From contig JAEZCA010000029.1 of NCBI GenBank assembly GCA_023412665.1, positions 49,714 to 113,713 on the forward strand: a stretch of 64,000 bases of DNA, given 5' to 3'. The notes beneath the pieces are model-generated. The model ran no database searches. It worked only from the letters and a program-made list of their open reading frames with translations, and was not told the DNA's origin. The DNA is from Bacillota bacterium. GTDB taxonomy: Bacteria > Bacillota > Clostridia > Acetivibrionales > DTU013. Position 1 is the stretch's first letter. Every line of letters begins with the position of its first letter. Shown piece after piece: positions 10,306 to 19,818 of this stretch. Made by a program: the position numbers and the translations under genes.

Positions 10306-11592
10306 ATGAGCAACACAGCTTACAATCCCTACGAAACTGCGCAGGCACAATTTGACAAGGTAGCAGCACAGCTAGATCTGGATGAGGCTACACGGGAGCT
10401 GCTGCGCCAGCCTATGCGCGAATATCATTTTTCAATCCCCGTACGCATGGATGACGGCAGTGTCAAGGTATTCAGAGGCTACCGTATACAGCACAACGAT
10501 GCCAGGGGGCCTGCAAAGGGCGGCATAAGGTTCCATCCCCAGGAAACCGTTGATACCATCCGCGCCCTTTCATTATGGATGACCTGGAAATGCTCCGTTG
10601 TGGATATTCCACTCGGCGGTGGCAAGGGCGGAGTTATATGCGATCCACGAAGCCTGTCAGAACGCGAACAGGAGCGTCTGTGCCGCGGTTATATACGCCA
10701 GCTGGTCAAAAACATTGGGCCTAATGCGGATGTTCCGGCTCCCGACGTTATGACAAACGGCAAGCACATGCTCTGGATGTTGGACGAATTTGAAGCAATC
10801 ACAGGCGGAAGATACCCTGGAGTCATTACCGGCAAGCCGGTAGGAATGGGTGGTTCTCTCGGCAGAACTGAGGCGACAGGTTTCGGGGTTATATATGTTT
10901 TGCGCGAAGCCCTTAAAAAGCTTGGTATAAATATAGCAGGGACAACCGCAAGCTTCCAGGGCTACGGTAACGTTGCACAGTATGCAGTTCAACTGTACTG
11001 CGGGCTTGGCGGCATTGTCAAGGCTATTTCCTGCTGGGACAATATCGACAAAACCGCATACACATTCCTAAAAAGAGATGGCATTGACTGCAGTGAACTG
11101 GCAAAAATAACCGATACCTATGGTACAATAGATAAAGCTAAAGCAAGGGATCTTGGATATGAAATACTTCCGGGCGACGCATGGATAGAGCAGGATGTGG
11201 ACATCCTCGTACCTGCTGCGTTGGAAAACCAGATCACTGCCGATAATGTAAACAAAATCAGCAATCAGGTCAGGATTATAGTCGAGGCTGCCAACGGTCC
11301 TACGACTACGGAAGCCGACAAGGCAATCAACGAGCGCGGAATATTCCTCGTACCGGATTTTCTGGCAAACGCCGGCGGTGTTACCTGCAGCTATTTTGAA
11401 CAGGTACAGTGCAACATGAATTACTACTGGGAAAAGGATGAGGTTCTCTCAAAGCTGGACACAAAAATGACCTCCGCCTTCAACTCGGTGTATGAGCTGT
11501 CTGTCAGCAAAAAGCTGAACATGCGCGACGCTGCATATGTAATAGCAATCAACCGTGTCGCACAGGCAGTCAAGAGCCGCGGCTGGGTATAA
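10306..11592 (+). CDS. gdhA: Glutamate dehydrogenase (Glu/Leu/Phe/Val family)
   Basis: It catalyses reversible oxidative deamination of glutamate to 2-oxoglutarate. At 428 residues it is the short hexameric class of Bacillota. Substrate-binding GPAKGGIRFHP, catalytic-Lys region PLGGGKGGV, PAPDVMT and the NAD(P) fold FQGYGNVAQ are all present; the C-terminus has DFLANAGGVTCSYFE. TATTGGAGG precedes the ATG. The gene stands alone, with a strong hairpin after it. Cofactor preference (NAD or NADP) cannot be read with confidence. Confidence 0.96.
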   Translation: MSNTAYNPYETAQAQFDKVAAQLDLDEATRELLRQPMREYHFSIPVRMDDGSVKVFRGYRIQHNDARGPAKGGIRFHPQETVDTIRALSLWMTWKCSVVDIPLGGGKGGVICDPRSLSEREQERLCRGYIRQLVKNIGPNADVPAPDVMTNGKHMLWMLDEFEAITGGRYPGVITGKPVGMGGSLGRTEATGFGVIYVLREALKKLGINIAGTTASFQGYGNVAQYAVQLYCGLGGIVKAISCWDNIDKTAYTFLKRDGIDCSELAKITDTYGTIDKAKARDLGYEILPGDAWIEQDVDILVPAALENQITADNVNKISNQVRIIVEAANGPTTTEADKAINERGIFLVPDFLANAGGVTCSYFEQVQCNMNYYWEKDEVLSKLDTKMTSAFNSVYELSVSKKLNMRDAAYVIAINRVAQAVKSRGWV

Positions 11593-11623
11593 AAAGGCGT
11601 CACAATTGATATAATTAATATTA

Positions 11624-11655
11624 AGAGGGGCGGCGGGCTTGCCTGCCGCCCCTCT
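11624..11655 (+). terminator. GC-rich hairpin after gdhA
   Basis: AGAGGGGCGGC pairs perfectly with GCCGCCCCTCT around a short partly paired loop. There is no T-run after it, so termination would be by stalling only; it may also protect the gdhA message. The next gene starts 30 bases on. Confidence 0.6.
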
Positions 11656-11685
11656 GATACTCCGACGCGCGGGGGGCTTACACAC

Positions 11686-14600
11686 ATGGATGACAGGAGC
11701 AATACATCTGACAATTTGCTGGACGTCTTAAAGGAACGTGAAAAGGAACTAAATTGTCTGTACAAGGTAGATAGTATTCTGGGAAATCACCACCTGACGC
11801 TTCCTGAAATGCTTGAAGGCATAATACAGGTGCTGCCCTCAGGCTGGAGGTTCCCCGACATATGCCATTCAAAGATCGTCTACAAAGGCACCAGCTATCA
11901 GACCAACGGCTTTGTTGCATCTCCCATCTCCGAGACATGTCCAATAAAGGTGGATGGAAATACTGTCGGAAGCATCGAAATAGTTTACACTCAGAATGTC
12001 CCAAGAACGGAAGAGGGCTACTTTCTCGAAAGAGAAAGCATGCTTATCAGAGCTGTCGCCGACCGTATCGGTCAAATGCTCATATACCGCCGCATGAAGT
12101 CGGTAATGAACGAGTGGGAGACGGCAAGGGCAAAGCAGCCTTCAGACGAAAGCGGGCTCAACGAATGGGAGGTCATCATAGACTTCCTCCGCCAGAATGA
12201 TCATGCACTCCTGAGACACATATGCAGGAAGCTCACAAATCACATGCTGATAAACGGAGTCATTGAGGCATCAAGGATATTCAAGTCGGACATGCCCGAC
12301 AGGAAGGATGACGGCAACTATGCCAATTTTCCTTCCGTATCGCGGCCTATAGACAATATCATCAAAATAAGCTGCAAAGTATTTGAATTAGCATCAAGAA
12401 CAATGGCCGGCACCGAGATCACAGCCCTTGTGAAAAGGTGGATACAGGAGGAAAAATCATATTCTCTTGTCAAAGCCATCGGAAGTATCGCCCCGTCATT
12501 AAGGAACATCATAGAGGAAATCAGAAAGCTGCAGAATCTGTCTGACATGAACGAACTGCAGTACTCGCCAAAGGAGCGTTGGATCAATGTAGGGCTTATC
12601 AGGCGATTTCTGTCCGACAGGGCTGATTTTATAAATATTGCCAAACAATATCTGAATACAAGAGATTTTTTTGATATAATAAACAGGATAATCTATCCCA
12701 TCGGCAGCCAGGGAAGGCTTGGAGGAAAAGGCTCCGGCCTGTTCCTTGCGCAGAAGATACTAGAAAATGAAGCGAGGAGCCTTCCCCGGTACTTTTCTGT
12801 GAAATATCCTAAAACATGGTATATAACCACCGATACGATAACAGAATTCCTGCAGTATAACAACCTGGAGGAATTGAACGAGCAAAAATACGGAGACCTT
12901 CAGGAAATACGCATTGAATACCCAAATATCATCCACCTGCTAAAAAGTGCCAAAATGCCTCCCGAGATCGTAAGAAGCCTGTCTGCGGCACTTGATGATC
13001 TCAGCGAAAATCCTTTGATAGTGCGAAGCTCCAGCACACTTGAGGACCAGTCGGGAGCAGCCTTTTCAGGAAAATACAAAAGCCTCTTCCTGACAAATCA
13101 GGGCACAAAAAAGGAAAGGCTAGATGCACTTATAAACGCCATCCTGGAGATATATGCCTCGGTATTCAGTCCCGACCCTATTCAGTACAGGGCAGAGAGA
13201 GAGCTTTTGGATGTCCATGAGGAAATGGGCATACTTATTCAGGAGGTAGTGGGTAAAAGGGCGGGAAAATACTTCTTTCCCCTGTTTTCAGGTGTTGCCT
13301 TCAGCAATAACGAATACAGATGGTCACCCAGGATCGACCGCGAAGACGGTCTGATAAGGCTGGTCCCGGGGTTGGGCACAAGAGCCGTCGACAGGCTGAG
13401 CGATGATTTTCCGGTCATGATCTCACCCGGGAAGCCGGGGATCAGGGTAAACATAGTACCTGAAGAAATAAAGCGCTACTCTCCAAAAAAGATGGATGTA
13501 ATAGATCTTGAAAGCAATTCCTTCAGGACGGTGGAAGCAGCTGATATCCTACGTGAATGCGGAGATCAGATAGAAAATGTCCACCGGATCATATCCATAC
13601 TTGAATACGATCATATCAAGAAACCCAACAGGCTTGAAATCGATTATAATAAAGATGATCTGGCCGTTACCTTTGACGGTATCATTTCAGATACCCCTTT
13701 TACAAAGCAGATATACATCATGCTTAAAACGCTTAGGGAAAGAATGGGAATGCCGGTGGATATCGAGTTTGCCTCCGACGGAGATGATATCTACCTGCTG
13801 CAGTGCAGGCCTCAAAGCTTCGGCCAGGATAGCGCCCCTGCCTCCATCCCGAAGGATATAGCCGACAAGGACATGGTTTTTTCCGCAAATAAATTCATCT
13901 CAAACGGACTGATTCAAAACATATCCCATATCGTTTATGTAGACTCGGAGGGCTATGACAGGCTCACTGAACTGGATGACCTCAGAGCCACGGGAAAAAT
14001 CATTGGTATGCTCAACTCCATCCTGCCCAAGCGGCAGTTCATACTCATAGGCCCGGGTCGTTGGGGAAGCCGCGGAGATATTAAGCTGGGCGTACCGGTC
14101 AGCTATTCGGAGATATGCAATACAGCCGCGCTTATAGAGGTGGCTGTCAAAAAGATGGGCTACATACCTGAGCTGTCCTTCGGGACCCATTTCTTTCAGG
14201 ACCTTGTGGAAGCAGATATCCGCTTTCTTCCGTTGTATCCCGACGAAGAAGCCACAGTTTTCAACTGGAGGTTTTTAACAAGGTCTCCAAACAAGTTAAG
14301 TGAAATACTGCCGGAGTACAGCAGATTTGAGGATGTGATCAGAGTTATAAATGTACCGGAAGCATCCGACGGCCGCATGCTCAGCATTGCCATGAACGCA
14401 GATCTCGGCGAAGCGATCGGCTACCTCGCTGCTCACATTGTGGAAATGCCAAAACCGGTACTGCCTGTGGAATTCGATGACCATCATGGAGATGAGCATT
14501 CGTGGAGATGGCGCAGCTACATGGCTGAACAGCTGGCAGCAAGCCTTGACCCCTCTTTGTTCGGAGTGAAGGCTGTTTACCTTTTTGGAAGCGTAAATAA

Positions 14601-14874
14601 CGGAACAGCCGGTCCAAACAGCGATATAGACCTTATTATTCATTTCTGCGGTACACCTGAGCAGCAGAACAACCTGGAAACCTGGCTAAACGGCTGGAGT
14701 CTGTCGCTTTCCGAGATCAATTACCTGAAAACGGGCTACAAGATGAGCGGAATGTTAGATTGCCATATAATCACAGATGAAGATATCAAAATGAAGAACT
14801 CATTTGCTATAAAAATCGATAATATGACTGAACCTGCCCGCAGGCTTGATTTGAAAAATGTCAGCCACAAATAG
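11686..14874 (+). CDS. PEP-synthase-like ATP-grasp protein fused to a nucleotidyltransferase domain
   Basis: This 1062-residue protein joins three parts. Residues 1-150 look like a divergent GAF-type sensor domain. Residues about 340-720 form the ATP/pyruvate-binding half of PEP synthase or PPDK: GGKGSGLFLAQKIL, RSSSTLEDQSGAAFSGKY, and the closing YLLQCRPQS. The phosphohistidine and PEP-binding domains of PEP synthase are missing. Residues about 959-1062 are a MNT-type nucleotidyltransferase with the GS...D-I-D triad (G968, S969, D980, D982). The whole cannot be a standard PEP synthase; a role in modifying or signalling through a protein or nucleotide is more likely. GGGGGG lies upstream of the ATG. 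Confidence 0.85.
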   Translation: MDDRSNTSDNLLDVLKEREKELNCLYKVDSILGNHHLTLPEMLEGIIQVLPSGWRFPDICHSKIVYKGTSYQTNGFVASPISETCPIKVDGNTVGSIEIVYTQNVPRTEEGYFLERESMLIRAVADRIGQMLIYRRMKSVMNEWETARAKQPSDESGLNEWEVIIDFLRQNDHALLRHICRKLTNHMLINGVIEASRIFKSDMPDRKDDGNYANFPSVSRPIDNIIKISCKVFELASRTMAGTEITALVKRWIQEEKSYSLVKAIGSIAPSLRNIIEEIRKLQNLSDMNELQYSPKERWINVGLIRRFLSDRADFINIAKQYLNTRDFFDIINRIIYPIGSQGRLGGKGSGLFLAQKILENEARSLPRYFSVKYPKTWYITTDTITEFLQYNNLEELNEQKYGDLQEIRIEYPNIIHLLKSAKMPPEIVRSLSAALDDLSENPLIVRSSSTLEDQSGAAFSGKYKSLFLTNQGTKKERLDALINAILEIYASVFSPDPIQYRAERELLDVHEEMGILIQEVVGKRAGKYFFPLFSGVAFSNNEYRWSPRIDREDGLIRLVPGLGTRAVDRLSDDFPVMISPGKPGIRVNIVPEEIKRYSPKKMDVIDLESNSFRTVEAADILRECGDQIENVHRIISILEYDHIKKPNRLEIDYNKDDLAVTFDGIISDTPFTKQIYIMLKTLRERMGMPVDIEFASDGDDIYLLQCRPQSFGQDSAPASIPKDIADKDMVFSANKFISNGLIQNISHIVYVDSEGYDRLTELDDLRATGKIIGMLNSILPKRQFILIGPGRWGSRGDIKLGVPVSYSEICNTAALIEVAVKKMGYIPELSFGTHFFQDLVEADIRFLPLYPDEEATVFNWRFLTRSPNKLSEILPEYSRFEDVIRVINVPEASDGRMLSIAMNADLGEAIGYLAAHIVEMPKPVLPVEFDDHHGDEHSWRWRSYMAEQLAASLDPSLFGVKAVYLFGSVNNGTAGPNSDIDLIIHFCGTPEQQNNLETWLNGWSLSLSEINYLKTGYKMSGMLDCHIITDEDIKMKNSFAIKIDNMTEPARRLDLKNVSHK

Positions 14875-14999
14875 GCAACTAGCCTGAAAATGCGCCTTTG
14901 TTGAGGAAAATTTTACGATGCATTAAACGTTATAAATGCCGTCCTTTTTGCGGAAAATAGCTTTGAAGCAGTACATTTTCCAACAAGGAGTGATGCATC

Positions 15000-15434
15000 A
15001 TGTTCTACAAAAAAATGATGGCAGGCATTTTAGTTGCCGGCGTCATAGCTTTTTCATCGGCATTCTCATTTGCAGTTACAAACGGCAAACCCAATTGTCC
15101 GCGGAGTGAGCCGGGTCCGGCCGTACAGAAGCCTTTCGATCCTGCAAAGGTTCAGGCCAGGATCAAAAACGCACTTGACAGTCTGGTAAAGGATGGCACC
15201 ATTACACGGGAGCAGAAAAATGCCGTTATAAAAGCTTTCGAAGCCAAACGTGCCCAATTTGAGAAAGAACGCGAAGAGCTCAAGAAGGAAGGTAAGCTAA
15301 AGGACGGCGATGGCACGCACAGCAAAGAGTCCTTTAGAAAAAAGCATGGTGTGCTGAAGGATCTGGTGGATGACGGTGTGATCACCAGTGAGCAGGCCGA
15401 CGCGATAAGAAAGGCAATCAGATCAGCAGAATGA
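15000..15434 (+). CDS. Small secreted protein, DUF2680-like
   Basis: 144 residues with a typical Sec signal peptide (Lys-rich start, hydrophobic core, likely cut after SFSFA near residue 25). The mature part is highly charged and helical with two copies of a short pattern, SLVKDGTITREQKNAVIKAF and DLVDDGVITSEQADAIRKAI, as in small exported DUF2680-type proteins of clostridia. The function of that group is not known. AAGGAG precedes the ATG. It stands alone between the ATP-grasp fusion and a convergent regulator gene. Confidence 0.75.
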   Translation: MFYKKMMAGILVAGVIAFSSAFSFAVTNGKPNCPRSEPGPAVQKPFDPAKVQARIKNALDSLVKDGTITREQKNAVIKAFEAKRAQFEKEREELKKEGKLKDGDGTHSKESFRKKHGVLKDLVDDGVITSEQADAIRKAIRSAE

Positions 15435-15471
15435 ATAAGGTATGTAAATAGGGCTGGCAGATAATCCAGCG

Positions 15472-15539
15472 TGGCATTCCTCTGCGGGAAACTATTCATG
15501 ATTGACAATTAGTTCTAATTGCCAGCAGTGGAGGAATGT
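15472..15539. repeat. Imperfect inverted repeat between convergent genes
   Basis: GGCATTCCTC...TGC near 15472 is inverted at about 15523-15538 (GCAGTGGAGGAATGTC), with an A/T-rich interior. It sits between the converging secreted-protein gene and HD-GYP gene. It could be a two-way transcript end or a degraded small repeat; there is no T-run. Confidence 0.35.
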
Positions 15540-15610
15540 CACCTAAGCCTCTGAAGTGTATAACATGGTTTGTATTTGCTTAAATGGGAGCACGACAGGA
15601 CGTGCACTGT

Positions 15611-16660
15611 CTACTTTATCTCGCCTGCATCAACAGCAGTGAACAATATATCAACGATCGAAACATCCAGCTTGCCTTTGCCCGCATCCTCGAGCATGAT
15701 CGCCTTTACTTCGTCCATAGGCATTCTGATCCTGTACGGGCGGTCGGAGGTCAGCGCGTCATATATGTCAGCCACAGCAATGATCCTTGATTCAACAGAC
15801 AGCTCCTCACCCGATATACCGTCAGGGTAGCCTGAGCCATCCAGCTTCTCGTGGTGGTGCCTGATAGGATCCAGGCACATCTGCAGGCTGTTCAGCGGTC
15901 TGCAGATATTCTCGCCTATCAGCGTATGCTTCTTAATAGCGTCAAATTCCTCACTGGTCAGTCTTCCCGGCTTGTTAAGTATTTCCTCCGGCACTCCGAC
16001 CTTGCCTATATCATGTATAAGGCCTGCGATCTCCAGGTGACTCAATCTGCTCTCATCAAACCCCATTTTCTCTCCCAGGAAGCGGCTGATTCCGGCGACC
16101 CGCCTTGTATGCCCGTCCGTGTACTTATCCTTGGCTTCAATGACATTTGCCAGCGTTATCACCAGATTACGGACATTGTCGACCTCCTGCTCATAATCGG
16201 TCTTCAGCAGGTCATACAGCCTTTCCGTCTCTTCCTTTGACTCCTTCAATTCCATATATTTCTTTTGAAGGCTGTCGGAGAGTTCCTTCTTTTCAAGCCC
16301 GTTTGACACTATCTTTATCAATCTGTCATTGTCCCACGGCTTTTCAAGATAATAGTACAAGCCCACCTCGTTTATGCTCTTTATTGCATTCTCCTTGTCA
16401 GCATAACCGGTCAGCAATATCGTAATCGTATTGGGACTGATTTTTGTCGCTTTTTTAAGAAATTCCAAGCCGTTCATACCCGGCATCATAAAATCGGAAA
16501 TTATAAGATCTACATTATTATTGACAAGCGCTTCTGACTGAAGAGCATCGACAGGATCGTTGAATACCTGCACATTATACTTGAGCATCACCTTTATCAA
16601 TGCTGAAAGTGTAACGGTTATCATCTTCTCATCATCAACCACATAAATCGTCTTTGACAA
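15611..16660 (-). CDS. Response regulator with HD-GYP domain (predicted c-di-GMP phosphodiesterase)
   Basis: About 349 residues: a receiver domain with phospho-acceptor D56 in LIISDFMMPGM and K in YLEKPW, a coiled-coil linker (about 130-165), and a HD-GYP domain with HDIGKVGVP and HHHEKLDGSGYP intact. Such proteins hydrolyse cyclic di-GMP under control of a kinase. I chose the TTG at 16660 because GGGGG lies 7 bases upstream; the ATG at 16684 has no ribosome site. It is divergent from a histidine kinase gene 170 bases away, its likely partner. Confidence 0.9.
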   Translation of the reverse strand: MSKTIYVVDDEKMITVTLSALIKVMLKYNVQVFNDPVDALQSEALVNNNVDLIISDFMMPGMNGLEFLKKATKISPNTITILLTGYADKENAIKSINEVGLYYYLEKPWDNDRLIKIVSNGLEKKELSDSLQKKYMELKESKEETERLYDLLKTDYEQEVDNVRNLVITLANVIEAKDKYTDGHTRRVAGISRFLGEKMGFDESRLSHLEIAGLIHDIGKVGVPEEILNKPGRLTSEEFDAIKKHTLIGENICRPLNSLQMCLDPIRHHHEKLDGSGYPDGISGEELSVESRIIAVADIYDALTSDRPYRIRMPMDEVKAIMLEDAGKGKLDVSIVDILFTAVDAGEIK

Positions 16661-16830
16661 GTTAATCCCCCTTATGTTGTCCATATGGTAATTCTACCAC
16701 AAGTGCATTTAAATACAAGAAAAATGTTGCTTCGTACTGTAAACATCATTTACAAAATGCTATAATTCTAACATCAAAGTAAATATATATCAAATTTTGA
16801 CAAATAAGATAATAGCATAATTCTATAGAG

Positions 16831-18627
16831 GTGATAATTCTGGGAAGCTATGAATGTAAAAAAAGCCACGAGTTCTTAAAAAACAGAAGAACTTTGAGAA
16901 GAAGGGTCAGAAGGATCACTTCTCTTTGCATAATATTGACGATCTCTCTCTTCTGCGGTTCCATACTGTTGTTCGGTATAGATTATTTCAGATCCGCGAC
17001 CTCAGTGCTGACGGACTATTTCAGCACATATGTTGCACAGAGCATGAGTACCGAGTTGTTTCTGCAGGAAATGGGAATAGAAAGGCTGCGTGACCTTGAG
17101 CCTGATTCTCAGAAATTCATCGAGTGGGTAAACAATATAAAAAAGAGTAACGGAACCAGCAAGGTCTGGCTGGCAAAACCCGCAATGGCAGAAATGGGTG
17201 AATACAGGACATATAGCAACTACGATCACGACACCGGCACTGCTGCTGATAGCGCAGAGGATGGTCAGGATCTGATGACAATGCCCGGCTTCATTAACAG
17301 TGAGGATATGTTTGAACTGAGCATCATCGTAAAATCAAATCTCGTTTATTCTGAAAACAGGACACGGGATGGCAATGCAATCGGGTTTCTAAATGAAGTG
17401 GCGCATAATAATTTCAAGGATTCCTTTGTGAATCATATACTGGATGCTTTAAGCTGCAGGTCTATAAGTGAGATCGTAGACAAGAACGGCTTTGTTGTCG
17501 CCTCTGTTTCCGCAAGCGTAAGCAGAGGCTATGTTATGATTATCGGCATTATATTCCTGTCCGGCATTGTAGTATCTGCTGTTGTCGCACTGGTGGCAGG
17601 ATTCATTATTTCAAGATTGTTCACACTGCCGGTTGCAAAGCCTCTCTGGCAGTTGGACGAAAAAATCAGGTGTATCGCCAGCGACAGTATTGAAACGGCT
17701 ATGACATCAAATATCATGCTTAAAAGGCCGCTTCGTGAAATCGAGATGCTGGCCGACTCCACCAATTCCGTTCTGGCAAAGATACGGGAATACAACGAAC
17801 TTCTTGTTGCACAGAACGAAGAACTGGAGGCTCAGAACGAAGAACTGGAGCAATCCAAGAAACAGCTCGAGGATGCCCAGGCGACTATCATTCAAACGGA
17901 GAATCTTGCCTCCATCGGTCAGCTGACAGCTGCCATAACTCACGAGATAAATACACCCCTTGGCGCTATCAACAGCAACGCCCAATTGAGCGGTATGATG
18001 ATCTCAAGTATTTTTGAGCTCGAGAGCATCAAAAATGACCCGGAATTACTTGGCATGCTTGAGCAGCTTAAGGAATCAAATGACATCTCCACTATGGCCT
18101 GCGGTCGTGTAAATCAGATAATACGCAGCCTTAAAAACTTCTCAAAAGTGGACGAGGCTCAATGCCAGGTGGCAGATATAAATGAAGGCCTGAAAAGTGT
18201 CCTGGTGCTGACATCAAACCTGTGGAAGAGGAAAATTGAGATCCACGAGGATTATGGCGAGCTGCCGGGTGTTAAATGCTATCCGGGCATGCTGAACCAG
18301 GTATTCATGAATATTATTGTTAATGCGATACAGTCGATAGAAGACAAAGGCAATATCCATATCAAAACATGGAATGATGAAAAATATGCATACATAAGCA
18401 TTAAAGACGATGGATGCGGAATCGACAGTGAAAATATTGACAAGATCTTCAGCAACGGCTTTACTACTAAATGCAGCTCTCTCGGAATGGGCCTTGGCCT
18501 TTCCATCAGCCGCAGCATAATGGATAAGCACCAAGGCCATATAACCGTGACGAGCGAGCCGGGCAAAGGTTCGGAGTTTATAGTATCGCTGCCGATAACA
18601 TCACCAGATCCTGTACCTGCCGCTTAG
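16831..18627 (+). CDS. Membrane sensor histidine kinase
   Basis: A 598-residue kinase with TM1 at about 31-51, an extracellular loop (52-232), TM2 at about 234-261, a HAMP-like part, a coiled coil (EELEAQNEELE), then the H-box with H371 in AAITHEINTPLGAI. The ATPase domain is complete (NIIVNAIQSI, DDGCGI, GMGLGLSISRSI). The start is uncertain: GTG at 16831 opens the frame but lies within the GAGGTG that looks like a ribosome site; a start a few codons later is possible. The last 27 bases overlap the tail of the convergent GH8 gene. The divergent HD-GYP regulator is the likely partner. Confidence 0.88.
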   Translation: MIILGSYECKKSHEFLKNRRTLRRRVRRITSLCIILTISLFCGSILLFGIDYFRSATSVLTDYFSTYVAQSMSTELFLQEMGIERLRDLEPDSQKFIEWVNNIKKSNGTSKVWLAKPAMAEMGEYRTYSNYDHDTGTAADSAEDGQDLMTMPGFINSEDMFELSIIVKSNLVYSENRTRDGNAIGFLNEVAHNNFKDSFVNHILDALSCRSISEIVDKNGFVVASVSASVSRGYVMIIGIIFLSGIVVSAVVALVAGFIISRLFTLPVAKPLWQLDEKIRCIASDSIETAMTSNIMLKRPLREIEMLADSTNSVLAKIREYNELLVAQNEELEAQNEELEQSKKQLEDAQATIIQTENLASIGQLTAAITHEINTPLGAINSNAQLSGMMISSIFELESIKNDPELLGMLEQLKESNDISTMACGRVNQIIRSLKNFSKVDEAQCQVADINEGLKSVLVLTSNLWKRKIEIHEDYGELPGVKCYPGMLNQVFMNIIVNAIQSIEDKGNIHIKTWNDEKYAYISIKDDGCGIDSENIDKIFSNGFTTKCSSLGMGLGLSISRSIMDKHQGHITVTSEPGKGSEFIVSLPITSPDPVPAA

Positions 18628-19737
18628 TGCAAGCATCGCAAACATATACAGGCAGTTATCATAATATCTTCTCACACCCTTACGGACAGGTGTATTCCAG
18701 AACAGTTCAACGCACTTCCTGGAATTGTCGCTGTCGTTTGCCGCCAGTGACGTCATGGCATTGGTCGCAATAAGGCCTACCGGATGAAGTACTTTTTCCT
18801 CAAGCGGTGTTCCATCTATAACATATATACGATAATCGCCATCGCTGCCCATAGGTGCAAAGAAGGCCTGTATATTGTCGGCTTCGACCCTCTGCCACTC
18901 ATCCTTGCCAAACCACTCATAGTCAAGGCCTATATTAGCCGCAACCCTGTAGGAATCGCTGTAAAAGTGATGATGCCCGTAATCCCAACTCGCTTTGTAC
19001 GGCTTACCGTCATAGTCGGCGTATTCGGGAGCAAGACCTGTCACCGGGTGGCATGCCTTGTGCAGGTATTCTCTGCTGGCATCTGCCGCTTCACGCCAGA
19101 ATGCGCTATCCTCCTGATCGCCCATTATTGAAAACAGCTCGTAAAAGTGCGGCAAATGATAGGATGGATCTGTCCAGGGAGTTTCGGGAACAAATTTTAT
19201 CAGCTTGTTTGACGGATCCCACATTGGATTGCCTGGTCCCTTCTCACCTTTATGGACACATTCCCTTAATATGTACTTTGCCTGTTTGCTGTAGTCAAAT
19301 GGCTCAGGTCCGTCTCCCCAGCGTTTGGAAGCAAAAAGCAGCGCCATTGCGAAGAATTCCTCCCCATCCGGCGCAGGACCATCAGCCCTCCTGGTCCCGT
19401 CGGTGTTCAGAGACCATGCAAAATAACCCTTATATTCGCCTTCCTTGTGCTGCATATATTTCCATGACCATTTCCAGATACGGTCGAACTCTTCCTTCCT
19501 GTCCATCTGAACGCACATCATCATTCCATAGGACATGCCCTCAGTACGGACATCATTATTGCCGGTATCAAGCAGATACCCCATATCATCGCCGACCGGG
19601 TAATATATCTTCGTATCTTCATCTCCATAAAACAGCTGCTGCCAGGTATCCTCGACCCTCCTTGCGATCTGGTCTTCATCGTAGCCGTATTCCCTGAACA
19701 GATTCCTGTATTTCCCTGTATAAAATGCCCCTTTCAT
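18601..19737 (-). CDS. GH8 reducing-end xylose-releasing exo-oligoxylanase
   Basis: A 378-residue family GH8 enzyme that closely follows the Bacillus halodurans Rex pattern. E66 in DVRTEGMSYG would be the acid, D261 in FYSDSYRVAANIG the base; Y193 in SYHLPHFYE and H318 in LHPVGLIATNA correspond to Rex-typical residues. There is no signal peptide, so it acts in the cytosol on imported xylo-oligosaccharides, releasing xylose from the reducing end. AGGAGG precedes the ATG. It overlaps the convergent kinase gene by 27 bases at the 3' ends. No transporter or xylose gene is next to it. Confidence 0.92.
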   Translation of the reverse strand: MKGAFYTGKYRNLFREYGYDEDQIARRVEDTWQQLFYGDEDTKIYYPVGDDMGYLLDTGNNDVRTEGMSYGMMMCVQMDRKEEFDRIWKWSWKYMQHKEGEYKGYFAWSLNTDGTRRADGPAPDGEEFFAMALLFASKRWGDGPEPFDYSKQAKYILRECVHKGEKGPGNPMWDPSNKLIKFVPETPWTDPSYHLPHFYELFSIMGDQEDSAFWREAADASREYLHKACHPVTGLAPEYADYDGKPYKASWDYGHHHFYSDSYRVAANIGLDYEWFGKDEWQRVEADNIQAFFAPMGSDGDYRIYVIDGTPLEEKVLHPVGLIATNAMTSLAANDSDNSRKCVELFWNTPVRKGVRRYYDNCLYMFAMLALSGRYRIW

Positions 19738-19818
19738 ATGACCGCCTCCTAATATTCATTTTGCATGCTTTCAAAAAAAAGCCGGAGTTTGGCTCGCAGC
19801 TTTATGACCTAATATGTT

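Noticed and set aside
11686..14874. PEP synthase or pyruvate phosphate dikinase
   Set aside because: The phosphohistidine and PEP-binding domains are missing and a nucleotidyltransferase is in their place.
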